A stretch of DNA of 64,000 bases from CAWDMC01 sp963803295 (GCA_963803295.1 CAWDMC010000012.1:124001-188000), one strand, 5' to 3'. Numbered from the stretch's first letter, positions 9,003 through 17,988 are shown. Numbers and translations are program-made. The notes: generated by a model not told the origin, from the letters alone.

Positions 9003-10787
9003 TTACACTTCCTGCTCCAACTCTTCCTCAATAAGCTGCTTACTATAGAGTTCGGCGTAGGAACCCCCAAGCGTCAGCAGGTCCTCATGGGTTCCCCTTT
9101 CGACAACCTCGCCGTTATCGAGAACCACGATCTCTTCCGCGTTGCGGATCGTCGAAACCCGGTGCGAAATCAGCAGCGTCGTCCGGCCGGCCATGACACC
9201 GGTAAGCTGGTTGAGGATCTTCTCCTCGGTACCGGTATCCACGCTTGCGAGCGCGTCGTCCAGAATCAGAATCCGCGGATCGCGGATGACGGCGCGCGAT
9301 ATGGCCGCGCGCTGCTTCTGGCCACCCGACAAAGTAAGGCCGCGCTCGCCCACCAGAGTGTCGAACCCTTTGGGGAAATCTCGGATATCCTGCAGCACGT
9401 TAGCGATTTCTGCAGCCTGCTCCACTTCCGCGTCGGTGCTCTCGGGCGTGCCAAACTTGATGTTCTCGCGAACCGTCTCACTGAAAAGGAACGTCTCCTG
9501 AGGCACGAAGCCGATGTTTTCACGAAGGGTCTTGAGCGGAATCTGCCGCACCGGCACGCCGTCGATCAGGAGGGTCCCTAAGGGCGCCTCGTAGAGGCGT
9601 GGAATCAGATTTACCAGAGTAGACTTGCCAGAACCGGTGGCGCCCACAATCGCCACGGTCCGCCCCGCCGGGATGCGCAGGTTAATATTCTTCAGGACAG
9701 GCTTGCCATTGTAGGCAAACGAGAGCTTACGAAATTCGATTTCACCCCGGATTGAAGTCAGCGGATCCGGTGGTACCGCACTATCGTCAATGTCGGGCTG
9801 GGCGTCGAAGATGGTCCACAGCCGGCCGAGTGAGGCAAGTCCGCGCTGCGCCATGTTCACCACGAAGCCCAGAGCGATAATCGGCCAGATAAGCATCATC
9901 AAATAGAGATTAAACGCGGTGAAAGTACCCAACGTAATCCGGCCCTGCAGCACGTGGTGTCCGCCCACCACCATGATCATCATGAAGGTGAGAGCAAACA
10001 TCAGGGCGAGCGACGGCCAAAGCAGGCTCGAAATCCAGATGAGACCCTTGTTCCTGTCTACGAACTGCTGGTTCATCCCGTCGAACAGGGCCATTTCCGG
10101 CGCTTCCTGGCGGAAGGCGCGAACCACCCGCACCCCCGCCAGGTTTTCGCGCACGCGCTCCGTCATCTCTGAATAAAGCGCCTGGATCCGCTCGAACCGC
10201 TCGTGGATCTTCTGCCCCAGCACCTTAACCAGTACGGAAACAATAGGCATGGGCGCCAGCGCCAGCAGCGTGAGCTTCCAATCGAGCCGGATCATGAAGG
10301 CCACGGAAGCAATTGTAACCACCACCGTAGTAGCGGAGTACATGATGGCGGGACCAACGAGATTGCGCACCTGATTCAGGTCATTGGTGAGCTTAGACAT
10401 CAGATCGCCGGTGCGCACGGAGGTGTAGTAGTGCTGGGACAGCCGCTCGAGATGAGCGAAGAGATCGTTGCGCAGGTCGAATTCGATGTCACGCGAAATG
10501 CCGATCAGGATCCAGCGCATCCAGAAGGTGAAGATGCCCTTGGTAAGAGCCACCGCCAGCAGCAACCCGGCAATTCCCAGCAGCCGGCGCGGCGTAGTAC
10601 CGTGCGTGATCCCGTCGATCCCCGCCTTTATGATCAACGGCACCATCACGCCCACCACCTGGGCCAGGATCAGGGTAAGGAAGCCCAAGGCAAAATTCTT
10701 CTTGTAGCGCGCGACGTAGGGTCCCAGGCGCCTAAGGCTGCTGAACATAGGGTATTTAGATGACGGCAACCATGGTGGAAGGTTCAA
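9003..10787 (-). CDS. ABC exporter half-transporter, degenerate-site subunit (TM287-like)
   Basis: A 594-residue exporter half with an N-terminal six-helix domain and a C-terminal ATPase. Walker A is GATGSGKSTLVNL, the signature is LTLSGGQKQRAAISRAV, and the H-loop is LISHRVSTI. The Walker B ends in Asp (ILILDDALASVD) where canonical ATPases have the catalytic Glu. This substitution marks the noncanonical ATP site of heterodimeric exporters, with the other half of that site being the SVGQ signature of the downstream partner. It is the first gene of the two-gene operon. Start at the ATG at 10787; an internal Met at codon 14 (MFSSLRRLGPYV) is also possible. RecR lies upstream on the same strand, 72 bases away. 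Confidence 0.93.
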   Translation of the reverse strand: MNLPPWLPSSKYPMFSSLRRLGPYVARYKKNFALGFLTLILAQVVGVMVPLIIKAGIDGITHGTTPRRLLGIAGLLLAVALTKGIFTFWMRWILIGISRDIEFDLRNDLFAHLERLSQHYYTSVRTGDLMSKLTNDLNQVRNLVGPAIMYSATTVVVTIASVAFMIRLDWKLTLLALAPMPIVSVLVKVLGQKIHERFERIQALYSEMTERVRENLAGVRVVRAFRQEAPEMALFDGMNQQFVDRNKGLIWISSLLWPSLALMFALTFMMIMVVGGHHVLQGRITLGTFTAFNLYLMMLIWPIIALGFVVNMAQRGLASLGRLWTIFDAQPDIDDSAVPPDPLTSIRGEIEFRKLSFAYNGKPVLKNINLRIPAGRTVAIVGATGSGKSTLVNLIPRLYEAPLGTLLIDGVPVRQIPLKTLRENIGFVPQETFLFSETVRENIKFGTPESTDAEVEQAAEIANVLQDIRDFPKGFDTLVGERGLTLSGGQKQRAAISRAVIRDPRILILDDALASVDTGTEEKILNQLTGVMAGRTTLLISHRVSTIRNAEEIVVLDNGEVVERGTHEDLLTLGGSYAELYSKQLIEEELEQEV

Positions 10788-10859
10788 GCCAGGTAGTCAT
10801 AAGGCTTGCTCTACCTCGAGCCGCGGACAACAATAAAGCGCAACCGTAAGCCGTGCCCG

Positions 10860-11459
10860 CTAAATTTCCCGACGGCCCTCGATGGCTTTAAGCATGGTGA
10901 CTTCGTCAGCGAATTCAAGTTCAGAGCCCACGGGGATACCCATCGCGATCCGCGTGACTTTGACTCCGAGAGGCCGCAGGAGTTTTGAAAGGTACATGGC
11001 CGTGGCCTCGCCTTCGGTGTTGGGATTGGTGGCGATAATGGCTTCTTTGAGCTTGCCTTCTTTGAGGCGGTCGAGCAGGCTCTTGATCTTCAACTGATCA
11101 GGGCCGATACCCTGTAACGGCGAAAGGGCGCCATGCAGCACGTGATATTGGCCGTGGAACTCGCGCGTTTTCTCGACAGCAATGACGTTGTAAGGCGTCT
11201 CCACTACACAAATCACGCTGGGGTCGCGCGTCGAGTCGATGCAGTATCCGCAAGGATCGAGATCGGTGAGATTGTTGCAGACGCCGCAAAGATGGAGCTT
11301 GTCCTTGGCGTCGATAATGGCGGTCGCGAGCCGTTCGGCGTCCTCACGCGGGACGCGTTCCAGATGGAAAGCAATGCGCTGAGCGCCTTTCTGTCCGATG
11401 CCGGGAAGGCGCTTGAGTTCATCGATCAAACGAGCCAAAGGCTCGGCAAAGTCTCTCAT
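10860..11459 (-). CDS. recR: Recombination mediator protein RecR
   Basis: RecR loads RecA at gaps together with RecF/RecO. I set the start at the ATG at 11459 (MRDFAEPLARLIDELKRLPG) by comparison with the usual N-terminus, giving 199 residues, the normal length. The open frame extends 35 codons upstream without family similarity. The parts are in order: helix-hairpin-helix RLPGIGQKGAQRIAF, C4 zinc finger CGVCNNLTDLDPCGYC, Toprim domain beginning ICVVETPYNVIAVEKT, and the C-terminal segment TRIAMGIPVGSELEFADEVT. It sits downstream of ybaB and dnaX, the classic conserved order. Confidence 0.96.
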   Translation of the reverse strand: MRDFAEPLARLIDELKRLPGIGQKGAQRIAFHLERVPREDAERLATAIIDAKDKLHLCGVCNNLTDLDPCGYCIDSTRDPSVICVVETPYNVIAVEKTREFHGQYHVLHGALSPLQGIGPDQLKIKSLLDRLKEGKLKEAIIATNPNTEGEATAMYLSKLLRPLGVKVTRIAMGIPVGSELEFADEVTMLKAIEGRREI

Positions 11460-11589
11460 GGTAAGCTCAGATCCACACATCGAAACTCGAACGTTCAAAA
11501 GGAGAGAGCGCGGTCGCTGCGCCTCATCAGCTGATCGCAGCTCCGCACCGGCTGCCCAACCCAAGCTAAACAGGAAGAGTTTCGAATTA

Positions 11590-11901
11590 CTAGGTAAGGC
11601 CGGGAATATTCAAGCCGCCCGCCAAGTTGCTCACGCGTCCTGCCAATTGCTCATCCACCTTGCGAGAGGCCTCGTTTACGGCGGCCACGAAAAGATCCTG
11701 GAGCATCTCAGCGTCCTTGGAAGCGAAAACTTCAGGGTCAACGTGCACGGTGATCAGTTGCTTCTGGCCATTCATCTTCACTCCAACCATGCCACCGCCC
11801 GCCGAGGCTTCAACCTGCAGTTCGTCCAACTGCTTCTGAAGCTGTTCCTGCATCTGCTGGACCTGCTTCATAATCTGCTGCATCTGTTGGAGACTCTTCA
11901 T
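11590..11901 (-). CDS. ybaB: YbaB/EbfC family nucleoid-associated protein
   Basis: A 103-residue DNA-binding protein of the YbaB/EbfC family, which forms dimers and coats the nucleoid. The start is the ATG at 11901, with AGGAGTGAAGCG directly upstream, a strong ribosome site. The N-terminus is a glutamine- and methionine-rich helix (MKSLQQMQQIMKQVQQMQEQ), and the core has the family pattern ASAGGGMVGVKMNGQ then VHVDPEVF. It begins 4 bases after the dnaX stop, so translation is probably coupled. In most bacteria the order dnaX-ybaB-recR is conserved. Confidence 0.95.
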   Translation of the reverse strand: MKSLQQMQQIMKQVQQMQEQLQKQLDELQVEASAGGGMVGVKMNGQKQLITVHVDPEVFASKDAEMLQDLFVAAVNEASRKVDEQLAGRVSNLAGGLNIPGLT

Positions 11902-11905
11902 CGCT

Positions 11906-13744
11906 TCACTCCTGGCTAAGATCTTCGACTTCGACCAAGGTGCAATCAAACCTCTTACGAAAAGCCTCCACGACCGGATCGCTTTCCACCCTGCGCTGAG
12001 CGTGTGTTTGCGCTGGGGCCTGGTCAGGGAGACGATCTGGGGCTTGGCGGCGGGGCATCTCACCGTCTCCGAGTGTAACACGAATCTTAACGGCTCCGCC
12101 CAGCACCTGCTCTGCCGCGGCCTGCAGGATTTCCTGGCGCTCACGCGTGTTCAGGAGATCGGCGAACCACTTGTCTTTCGGGGCAAACACAAAGCGCGCT
12201 TCGCCACTCTCGAACTGCCAGCTCAGTAGGGGATCGAGAGCTGTGGCCAACAGTTTGGATTTGGCGAAAATCGCCGCACGGATCGCCGCCAATCGTGGAT
12301 CGGTGAGTGACGAGGCAGAGGCCTCCCGAGCGGGGACTGGAGCGACGACGCGCGCAGGAGCAGCCGCAACGGGTGCTTGCGACTTTGCTATTGCCGAATT
12401 TGGTGGGGAGACTGGACCTGGCGGTGTCAGCGGGGCGGAAGGCAGCGGCGCCGGCCTGACGTTCGAATGCGTAGATCGCCCCGGCGTTTCGGTTTGCGCA
12501 CTAGGCTTCGAGGCACCGACGACTGTCCCACTGTATCCGGGTGCAGCGGACCTTGGTGCACCGGGCCTTGACCCGCCCGCGGCCGCCGAGCCGGGAGCAG
12601 GGCCCTGACGCGCGCCGCTGGAGAGATCGCCCAAAAGCGCTTCGAGTGAAGCCAGCTTTCCCGCGTGCACCAGCTTCATTAATCCCAACTCCAAGTGAAA
12701 ACGTGGAGCTAGGGCATGCCGCAGCTCGCTCTCAGTACGCAGGAGGATCTGAAAGAAACGCGAAAGGTCCTCTTCGCCAAAGACGGCGCTGAGTTCTCCC
12801 AGGATCTTGCGCTCGTCGCTGGGCAGTTGCAGGAGGGAACTCGCGGCTCCGCAGCTTTTGGCCACCATAAGGTTGCGCACAAAACGGGTCAACTCCCCGG
12901 TAAAATGGCCCAGTTCATAGCCTTCCGAGGCAAGCTGGTCAATGGATTCAAGCACACTTTTGGAATCGGCAGCTTGGATCGCTTGCATGAGCCCAGCCAT
13001 GAAATTCACCGGCACCACCCCAAGCAGTTGGCGGACGCGTGCCTCATCCAAGTCGTCACCGCACGCGGCGATCACTTGATCGAGAACGGATAGACCATCG
13101 CGAAGGCTGCCCTCGGCTGCCTGCGCAACGGCAGCGAGCGCCTTTTCATCAGTGTGGATCTTCTCCGCGGCGCAGATGTGCTCCAGCTGCGCGTAGATCT
13201 CCGCATAGTCGAGCAGCCGAAAAGAGAAGTGCTGGCAGCGCGACTGGATGGTAGTGGGCAGCTTGTGCGGCTCGGTGGTGGCCAGGATGAACAGCGAACG
13301 GGGCGGCGGCTCCTCGAGCGTCTTGAGGAGGGCGTTGAACGCCTCCGTGGTGAGCATATGGACTTCGTCAATAATGAAGATCTTGTAGCGATCGCGTGAC
13401 GGCAGGTAACGGACGGTCTCGCGCAACTCCCGGATCTCATCGATGCCGCGATTCGAAGCGGCGTCGATCTCGAGTACATCCACGGAATTGCCCGCGGTGA
13501 TTTCGCGGCAGGAGTCGCACACGCCACAAGGAGTGACGGTCGGACCATTCACGCAATTGAGCGATTTCGCCAGCACGCGGGCCGTGGTGGTCTTCCCGAC
13601 TCCCCGCCCGCCCGAAAAAATGTAGCCATGCGCGACACGGTCGTGCACTATGGCGTTCTTGAGAGTGTCGGTGATAAGCCGCTGGCCGACCACCTCATCA
13701 AAGGTCTGCGGCCGGTACTTGCGAGCGATGACTTGGTAGGACAT
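11906..13744 (-). CDS. dnaX: DNA polymerase III subunit tau (DnaX)
   Basis: The clamp-loader ATPase that joins the polymerase III cores, 612 residues. Seen: MSYQVIARKYRPQTFDEVVG, Walker A FSGGRGVGKTTTARVLAKSL, four zinc cysteines (C-N-C around CVNGPTVTPCGVCDSC), Walker B IFIIDEVHML, and sensor 1 ILATTEPHKLP. Residues from about 370 to 470 form a Pro/Ala/Gly-rich linker, and the C-terminal part (LLSWQFESGEARFVFAPKDK onward) is the tau-specific domain. I saw no A-rich slippery heptamer in the linker region, so a frameshifted gamma form is not indicated. The SRP RNA gene lies just upstream on the same strand. Confidence 0.96.
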   Translation of the reverse strand: MSYQVIARKYRPQTFDEVVGQRLITDTLKNAIVHDRVAHGYIFSGGRGVGKTTTARVLAKSLNCVNGPTVTPCGVCDSCREITAGNSVDVLEIDAASNRGIDEIRELRETVRYLPSRDRYKIFIIDEVHMLTTEAFNALLKTLEEPPPRSLFILATTEPHKLPTTIQSRCQHFSFRLLDYAEIYAQLEHICAAEKIHTDEKALAAVAQAAEGSLRDGLSVLDQVIAACGDDLDEARVRQLLGVVPVNFMAGLMQAIQAADSKSVLESIDQLASEGYELGHFTGELTRFVRNLMVAKSCGAASSLLQLPSDERKILGELSAVFGEEDLSRFFQILLRTESELRHALAPRFHLELGLMKLVHAGKLASLEALLGDLSSGARQGPAPGSAAAGGSRPGAPRSAAPGYSGTVVGASKPSAQTETPGRSTHSNVRPAPLPSAPLTPPGPVSPPNSAIAKSQAPVAAAPARVVAPVPAREASASSLTDPRLAAIRAAIFAKSKLLATALDPLLSWQFESGEARFVFAPKDKWFADLLNTRERQEILQAAAEQVLGGAVKIRVTLGDGEMPRRQAPDRLPDQAPAQTHAQRRVESDPVVEAFRKRFDCTLVEVEDLSQE

Positions 13745-13826
13745 ACGGTTCTCAGTCTTCAGTTATCAGTCTTCAGCCATCAGCGAACTGATAACTGAAA
13801 CTGAAAAATGAAAACTGAAAGTGGGC
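13745..13826. repeat. Short intergenic repeat between SRP RNA and dnaX
   Basis: The words CAGTCTTCAGTTATCAGTCTTCAG (13755-13776) and ACTGATAACTGAAACTGAAA are partly inverted copies and can pair through GTTATCAGT/ACTGATAAC. Similar CAGT/ACTG-rich words recur in other gaps of this window. It could act as a transcript end or processing site for the SRP RNA. Confidence 0.5.
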
Positions 13827-13930
13827 CAGACTTCGGGTTGATCTGCGGCACACGGAGAGGCCTGCTACCGTTGCTTCCTTCCGGACCTGGCGGGGTTTGT
13901 AGACATCCGTCGCACAGAGCCCGAAGTCTG
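13827..13930 (-). ncRNA. ffs: Signal recognition particle RNA (small bacterial type)
   Basis: The conserved SRP domain IV core is present on the minus strand: CCAGGTCCGGAAGGAAGCA (13869-13887), with the flanking pairing CGGTAGC. The ends form a perfect 11-base-pair stem, CAGACTTCGGG at 13920-13930 with CCCGAAGTCTG at 13827-13837. This gives a hairpin RNA of about 104 nucleotides, the size of the 4.5S form without an Alu domain. It binds Ffh to target membrane proteins co-translationally. Exact ends are inferred from the stem. It is transcribed towards dnaX, a common position in bacteria. Confidence 0.93.
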
Positions 13931-14112
13931 ACATCAGAGCCGTCCATTGCAGGATCCAGCGCGACTTTGATCGTACCACGCCGGTTGGCGCACGTCGATA
14001 GCTTTCCCGTCATCCCCTCCGGGTTAACCCAGGCGCAGCCGAAACACAAGATAGTAGACAACTGGTCGTAAGCAGCCTTCGAGGGCCTTATGGATCTAGC
14101 CTTTACGACTTC

Positions 14113-14138
14113 TTGCAAAAGAGAGGCGGGAGTATAAT
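14113..14138 (+). promoter_or_regulatory. Possible leaderless promoter of the P-loop kinase gene
   Basis: TATAAT lies at 14133-14138, six bases before the ATG at 14145. The upstream TTGCAA (14113) and TTCTTG are imperfect -35 candidates with 14 or 17 base spacing. If used, transcription would begin at or near the start codon, giving a leaderless message. The purine-rich GAGAGGCGGGAG at 14121-14132 could instead be read as a ribosome site. Confidence 0.35.
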
Positions 14139-14144
14139 ATACCA

Positions 14145-14945
14145 ATGGCTGAGAATCTCAACGATACCCGGCCTGTGGAATCGAAGACAATCCGGCTGAC
14201 GCGCCCTTCGGTGGTTGTACTCTGCGGTCCGGCCGGGAGCGGAAAGTCTACTTTCGCCGCCAGCCACTTTCGACCCACTCAGATTATTTCTTCCGACCAG
14301 TGCCGGGCCTTGGTGTGCGATGACGAGAGCGACCAGCGCTTCCAGGCGTCCGCATTCGCGGTGCTCCATTCTATTGTCGAACAGCGCCTGTTGATCAACA
14401 GGCTGTGCGTGGTGGATTCAACTGCCATTACATCCCAGTTGCGGCGGAGCCTTATCGATCTGGCGCGCCGCCACTCGGTGCCCTGCACAGCGGTCGTTTT
14501 TGACGTGCCACTGGAGACCTGCGTGTCCCGCGATCAGGCGCGAGAGCGGTCGCAGGGCCGTTTCGTGGGCCGCCAGGTAATCGAACGGCAATACCTGGCG
14601 TTTACCGGCGCGCGCGCGGCGATTCGGCAGGAGGGCTTCGAGCAAGTCATAGAGCTGGCGGACGACGAGCAGGGCAGAGTACAGTTTGAGATACTTTTCC
14701 GTCCAGTACCGGGCACGACGATCGGGGCGGTGCCTCATGGGGATCTCCGCCGCCCGGTGAGAACAGAAGCGCGGCCGGGAGTGGTTTCAAGACGCGTTGT
14801 GCCCACATCTGCCCCGCCGACTTTGTCCGCGAGTCCCAAAACGGCTCCAGCGAATCGAGCCGCCGAGCAGTCAAATCGGCAGCCCACTAAGCCAGCGCCC
14901 TCGGGACAGACAGCCGTCCCTGACTCCGGAGGTACCGCGCGCTAG
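14145..14945 (+). CDS. P-loop kinase, polynucleotide kinase (Pnkp-N)-like
   Basis: A 266-residue protein. The Walker A is LCGPAGSGKSTFAA at about residues 27-40, and IISSDQCRALVCDDESDQR follows. That is the pattern of the kinase domain of bacterial Pnkp (SSD, R, and DD-x-x-DQ), the 5'-end kinase of RNA repair. Later VVDSTAI is a Walker-B-like strand and RDQARERSQG may be the lid. No phosphatase or ligase domain follows: after about residue 190 the chain becomes a Pro/Ser/Thr/Ala-rich, probably disordered tail. It is therefore a stand-alone kinase of unknown substrate. No Hen1 or RNA ligase gene is nearby, so an RNA-repair role is only inference. Confidence 0.7.
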   Translation: MAENLNDTRPVESKTIRLTRPSVVVLCGPAGSGKSTFAASHFRPTQIISSDQCRALVCDDESDQRFQASAFAVLHSIVEQRLLINRLCVVDSTAITSQLRRSLIDLARRHSVPCTAVVFDVPLETCVSRDQARERSQGRFVGRQVIERQYLAFTGARAAIRQEGFEQVIELADDEQGRVQFEILFRPVPGTTIGAVPHGDLRRPVRTEARPGVVSRRVVPTSAPPTLSASPKTAPANRAAEQSNRQPTKPAPSGQTAVPDSGGTAR

Positions 14946-15241
14946 CTAGCTGAAAGTTTCTGGTCAGCTTCCGAGTTGACGATTCATCCGCAATCTTACG
15001 CTCCTTTCCACGCCGGACGTCGATGAGCGCTGCCCAAGCCCAATAATTCATCTTTGTGAATTCATCTTTGTGCCGAGGGATATCGTCATGGAGAGGAACG
15101 TCTGTTGATTCGATGCTTGTCCTCTGAAAAGGTCTCCCTCCAATCGGGCATTGCCTTGTGAACGCTGACTTAACTGTCCTTCCAGACACGAGTCGATAGT
15201 GGTAGTCTGGTGGGCTGGATATCGTCAAACCGGAGCAGATT
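14946..15241. other. Intergenic region
   Basis: I see no gene here. A tandem duplication, AATTCATCTTTGTG twice at about 15043-15071, is the only notable feature. The heme A synthase ribosome site (CGGAGCAG) is at the right end. Confidence 0.5.
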
Positions 15242-16234
15242 GTGACTGGACAAACAGGATATCCGAGCACGAAGCGATTTGCTAGATTCGCCTGGTCGGT
15301 TCTGATATTTCATCTGGCGGTTATCGTCTGGGGGGCCTACGTTCGCGCCACCGGATCGGGAGCAGGTTGCGGGGGCCACTGGCCGCTCTGCAACGGAGAG
15401 ATAGTACCGAACCAACCCCAGGTCGCCACCATTATCGAGTATTCCCATCGCATTAGCAGCGGTTTGGCCGTGATCCTGGTCATAGCGCTGGTATTCTTTG
15501 CCTTTCGGATGTTTCCGGCCCATCACTCGACGCGTAGATTCGCCGTCTGGTCGCTGGCCTTTGTCTTCACTGAAGCATTACTCGGCGCAACACTGGTGGT
15601 GTTTGGGTTGGTCGCCCGTGATGCCTCCGCGACCAGAGGAATTGCTTTAGCGGTTCATCTGGTCAATACCTTGCTCCTGCTGGCATCGTTGGCTTTGACC
15701 GCGTGGCTCGCCTCCCGAGACGCGGAAACAGACTCGCCCAAACCTGAAGTTATGCACCGGTCCTCTTACCTGCCTTACGTAAGCGCGATGCTAGGCACCA
15801 TCATCCTGGGCATAACTGGTGCGATTGCCGCCCTGGGCGACACTCTCTTTTCTTCCAGCTCTCTCGAAACGGGCCTTCGCCAGGACTTTTCAGTGTCAGC
15901 GAACATCTTCCTGCGCCTTCGGGTAATCCATCCCATTTTGGCTATGGTGATAGGGCTCTACGTGCTGGCACTCGCGGTCCGCGCAGTATCGGCCGGCGGG
16001 AAGAATACCAAGACGCTTGCGAAGATACTGCTCGGCTCGACGGGCCTGCAGCTACTGGCGGGAGCCGCTAATCTCATGCTCCTAGCCCCGGTGTGGCTTC
16101 AAATGATTCACCTTCTGCTCGCCGACGTAGTCTGGATCGCTTTGGTTCTGCTCGCCTCCGAAACCCTGGGCTTGTGGCAACCGTTAAGAGTGGAAACGAT
16201 GAGGCTGGGGCCGGCTGCCGCAATCCGAGCTTGA
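15242..16234 (+). CDS. ctaA: Heme A synthase (COX15/CtaA family)
   Basis: A 330-residue inner-membrane protein with eight hydrophobic segments, oxidising the C8 methyl of heme O to make heme A for aa3-type cytochrome oxidases. The family motif VIVWGAYVRATGSGAGCGGH WPLCNG (in order, about residues 23-48) includes the conserved cysteine pair in the first periplasmic loop. Histidine ligands are in IEYSHRISSG, LAVHLVNT, LRVIHPIL and LQMIHLLLADV. The start is GTG at 15242 with GGAG upstream. No ctaB or oxidase genes are next to it, so the gene is separated from the rest of its pathway here. Confidence 0.92.
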   Translation: MTGQTGYPSTKRFARFAWSVLIFHLAVIVWGAYVRATGSGAGCGGHWPLCNGEIVPNQPQVATIIEYSHRISSGLAVILVIALVFFAFRMFPAHHSTRRFAVWSLAFVFTEALLGATLVVFGLVARDASATRGIALAVHLVNTLLLLASLALTAWLASRDAETDSPKPEVMHRSSYLPYVSAMLGTIILGITGAIAALGDTLFSSSSLETGLRQDFSVSANIFLRLRVIHPILAMVIGLYVLALAVRAVSAGGKNTKTLAKILLGSTGLQLLAGAANLMLLAPVWLQMIHLLLADVVWIALVLLASETLGLWQPLRVETMRLGPAAAIRA

Positions 16235-16615
16235 CCTCATGCCTGTTCAGGCAGTTTGAATTGCTGAAGTAAGCGAGGCGACTGGAGGACTCTGGCGGCT
16301 TTGCGCAAATCCCTTTTGTTGTCTACGTGCATGCTCCTGTCATTCTCTCTCTTGAGCTTTCCTCTCTTTTCCCCGGGGGGCGCTGCTTCTATGAAGGCTC
16401 GGGTCGCGATTCATAGGCTTGAAGATAACGCTCGACCGGTACAAGGATCCGGCGGCAGTGCAGGCTCTACCCGCTACCGCACGCGTGTCCTCGGCGCCAC
16501 AATCGGTTTGCCGTCCCTCGCTCCTTCAGGACCGGGGCTTGGATCAGGGATTCGGTGAACGTTCCGAGGCTGCAAGTCAAGCTGTCTGCAGATGAGTTGT
16601 CGTGTGTAACTGCGC
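16235..16615. other. Intergenic region, one doubtful short frame
   Basis: A plus-strand frame at 16301-16558 begins TTG and would start MRKSLLLSTCMLLSFSLLSF, which looks like a signal peptide. The rest is without recognisable features and no ribosome site precedes it. I do not call it a gene. Otherwise nothing is seen between the convergent ctaA and HEAT genes. Confidence 0.45.
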
Positions 16616-17464
16616 TCACTGTGCTGCGGCTGCCTTGCGGCGTGTTGCCGTCGTCAGCCTCAAGTAGGCAGCAGCGGCGCGCAGGCGTACAGCGTCCTTC
16701 TTGTCATCCAGCAACGGGACCAGGTTCTGCCTCAGGTCAGGATAAGGATGCATGGCGATCAAATGGACTGCCGCGGCGCGAAGCGACCAGTCCTTGTCGG
16801 ATAAGGCATCGCGCACCTGAGTATGAATCTCCGGACCCTTGTCGCGCGCCAGCAGGAGCAGCGCCCCGGCGCGAGGTGTGGCGGCCGGATCCAAGAGGAT
16901 GCCCTGCACAGAGGATATTCCCAGACCGATTCCAGGCACCGGAACGACCGTGCCAACCACGGCTTCGGTGGCCGTCGTAACGAGCTTCGCCGGCGTATGC
17001 GCCAGGCGCAAGGCGCTACGCGTCGTACTAGCAATGAACCCCGACTTAGCCTTCGATTCCCCCTCCACAACAGCCATCAGGAACTGCTCTCCTTCCGGCT
17101 CGTGAAACCGGTAAAGCACCTTGGCCGCGGCAAAGTCGACCTCTGGAACAGGATCGTCCAGCAACTTCTTCAGAAGCGGGATAGTTCGCCGGTCGTTGAA
17201 ATCGTTCAGAGCCGAGATCACTGCCAGCCGTACCGGAACATCCGAGTCGACCGCCATCGAGGTAAGCACCTGGAGGTTCCCTGCCTTGGGTCCTTCCAAA
17301 CTGAGGGCGATCACTGCCTCTTTCCGTACGTCAGGGTTCTTCTCATGCAGAGCATCGTCAAGTAGCGACTTTGCTTGCTGGGCGCTGCTGGCATGAGACT
17401 GGGCCGGCCGCGTCTGACCTGCTGCAAGCCCGGCGACTAGCAGTAGGACTGCGACAATTCGCAT
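16616..17464 (-). CDS. Secreted HEAT-repeat protein
   Basis: About 282 residues. I choose the ATG at 17464 (MRIVAVLLLVAGLAAGQT), with GGAGAGGAG upstream, which gives a signal peptide. After it come helical HEAT repeats: NPDVRKEAVIALSLEG, DVPVRLAVISALNDFNDRR, DPVPEVDFAAAKVLYRF and, at the C-terminus, DWSLRAAAVHLIAMHPYPD and KKDAVRLRAAAAYLRLT. The middle contains a glycine-rich stretch (AVVGTVVPVPGIGLGISSVQ) that interrupts the repeats. HEAT solenoids bind other proteins; no partner is evident nearby. Likely periplasmic. Confidence 0.75.
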   Translation of the reverse strand: MRIVAVLLLVAGLAAGQTRPAQSHASSAQQAKSLLDDALHEKNPDVRKEAVIALSLEGPKAGNLQVLTSMAVDSDVPVRLAVISALNDFNDRRTIPLLKKLLDDPVPEVDFAAAKVLYRFHEPEGEQFLMAVVEGESKAKSGFIASTTRSALRLAHTPAKLVTTATEAVVGTVVPVPGIGLGISSVQGILLDPAATPRAGALLLLARDKGPEIHTQVRDALSDKDWSLRAAAVHLIAMHPYPDLRQNLVPLLDDKKDAVRLRAAAAYLRLTTATRRKAAAAQ

Positions 17465-17988
17465 ATCGTGAGCTCCTCTCCAAGGCCGATTCTGTTTGGG
17501 GACGGAAGCTACCCAAGGCTCGACCGTCCGGTCGGCCATTTGCCCGGCCATTGCTCATCTGAGGACCTAGCATCCATCCGTCAAGGGAAATACGCAAGTG
17601 CACTAGAGCTTTAGACGATATTTCCTGCCCTCTTGGTGTGACCCAGTTCGCCATCCATTTCCAGGCGCACATTAGCGTCAGAAATCACGGGGACGCTCGA
17701 TTCTATAGCAGCGCTGCCCGGTCCCGAAATTGCCGAGGCAGACGGTGGCACAGCAAAAGCCAACACCGTGATCTGGCAATCTCAATGGGTAGCCCGGGAT
17801 CACGCGAGGTCGCCGAACATCCCGAGGTCAGCCGGAGAGACCGCAGCACCAACTGGCAGCGATGCCACATCCTAACCCGCAATTGACGAACCCTCGCGGC
17901 CACATCTGCGATAGAATCGGGCGTGCAGCAGGCTTCGTTTGCTCAATTGCTGCCTCAGCCCAGACCCAAATCAAGAGGAGGATCCCTC
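17465..17988. other. Intergenic region
   Basis: Divergent spacer between the HEAT gene and the DUF1080 gene. No conserved frame, RNA or clear promoter was recognised. The ribosome site AGAGGAGGATCC of the next gene is at the right end. Confidence 0.5.

Noticed and set aside
11906..13744. Programmed frameshift in dnaX
   Set aside because: No A-rich slippery heptamer seen in the GC-rich linker.
16301..16558. Small secreted protein (85 codons, TTG start)
   Set aside because: Signal-like start but no ribosome site and no recognisable body.
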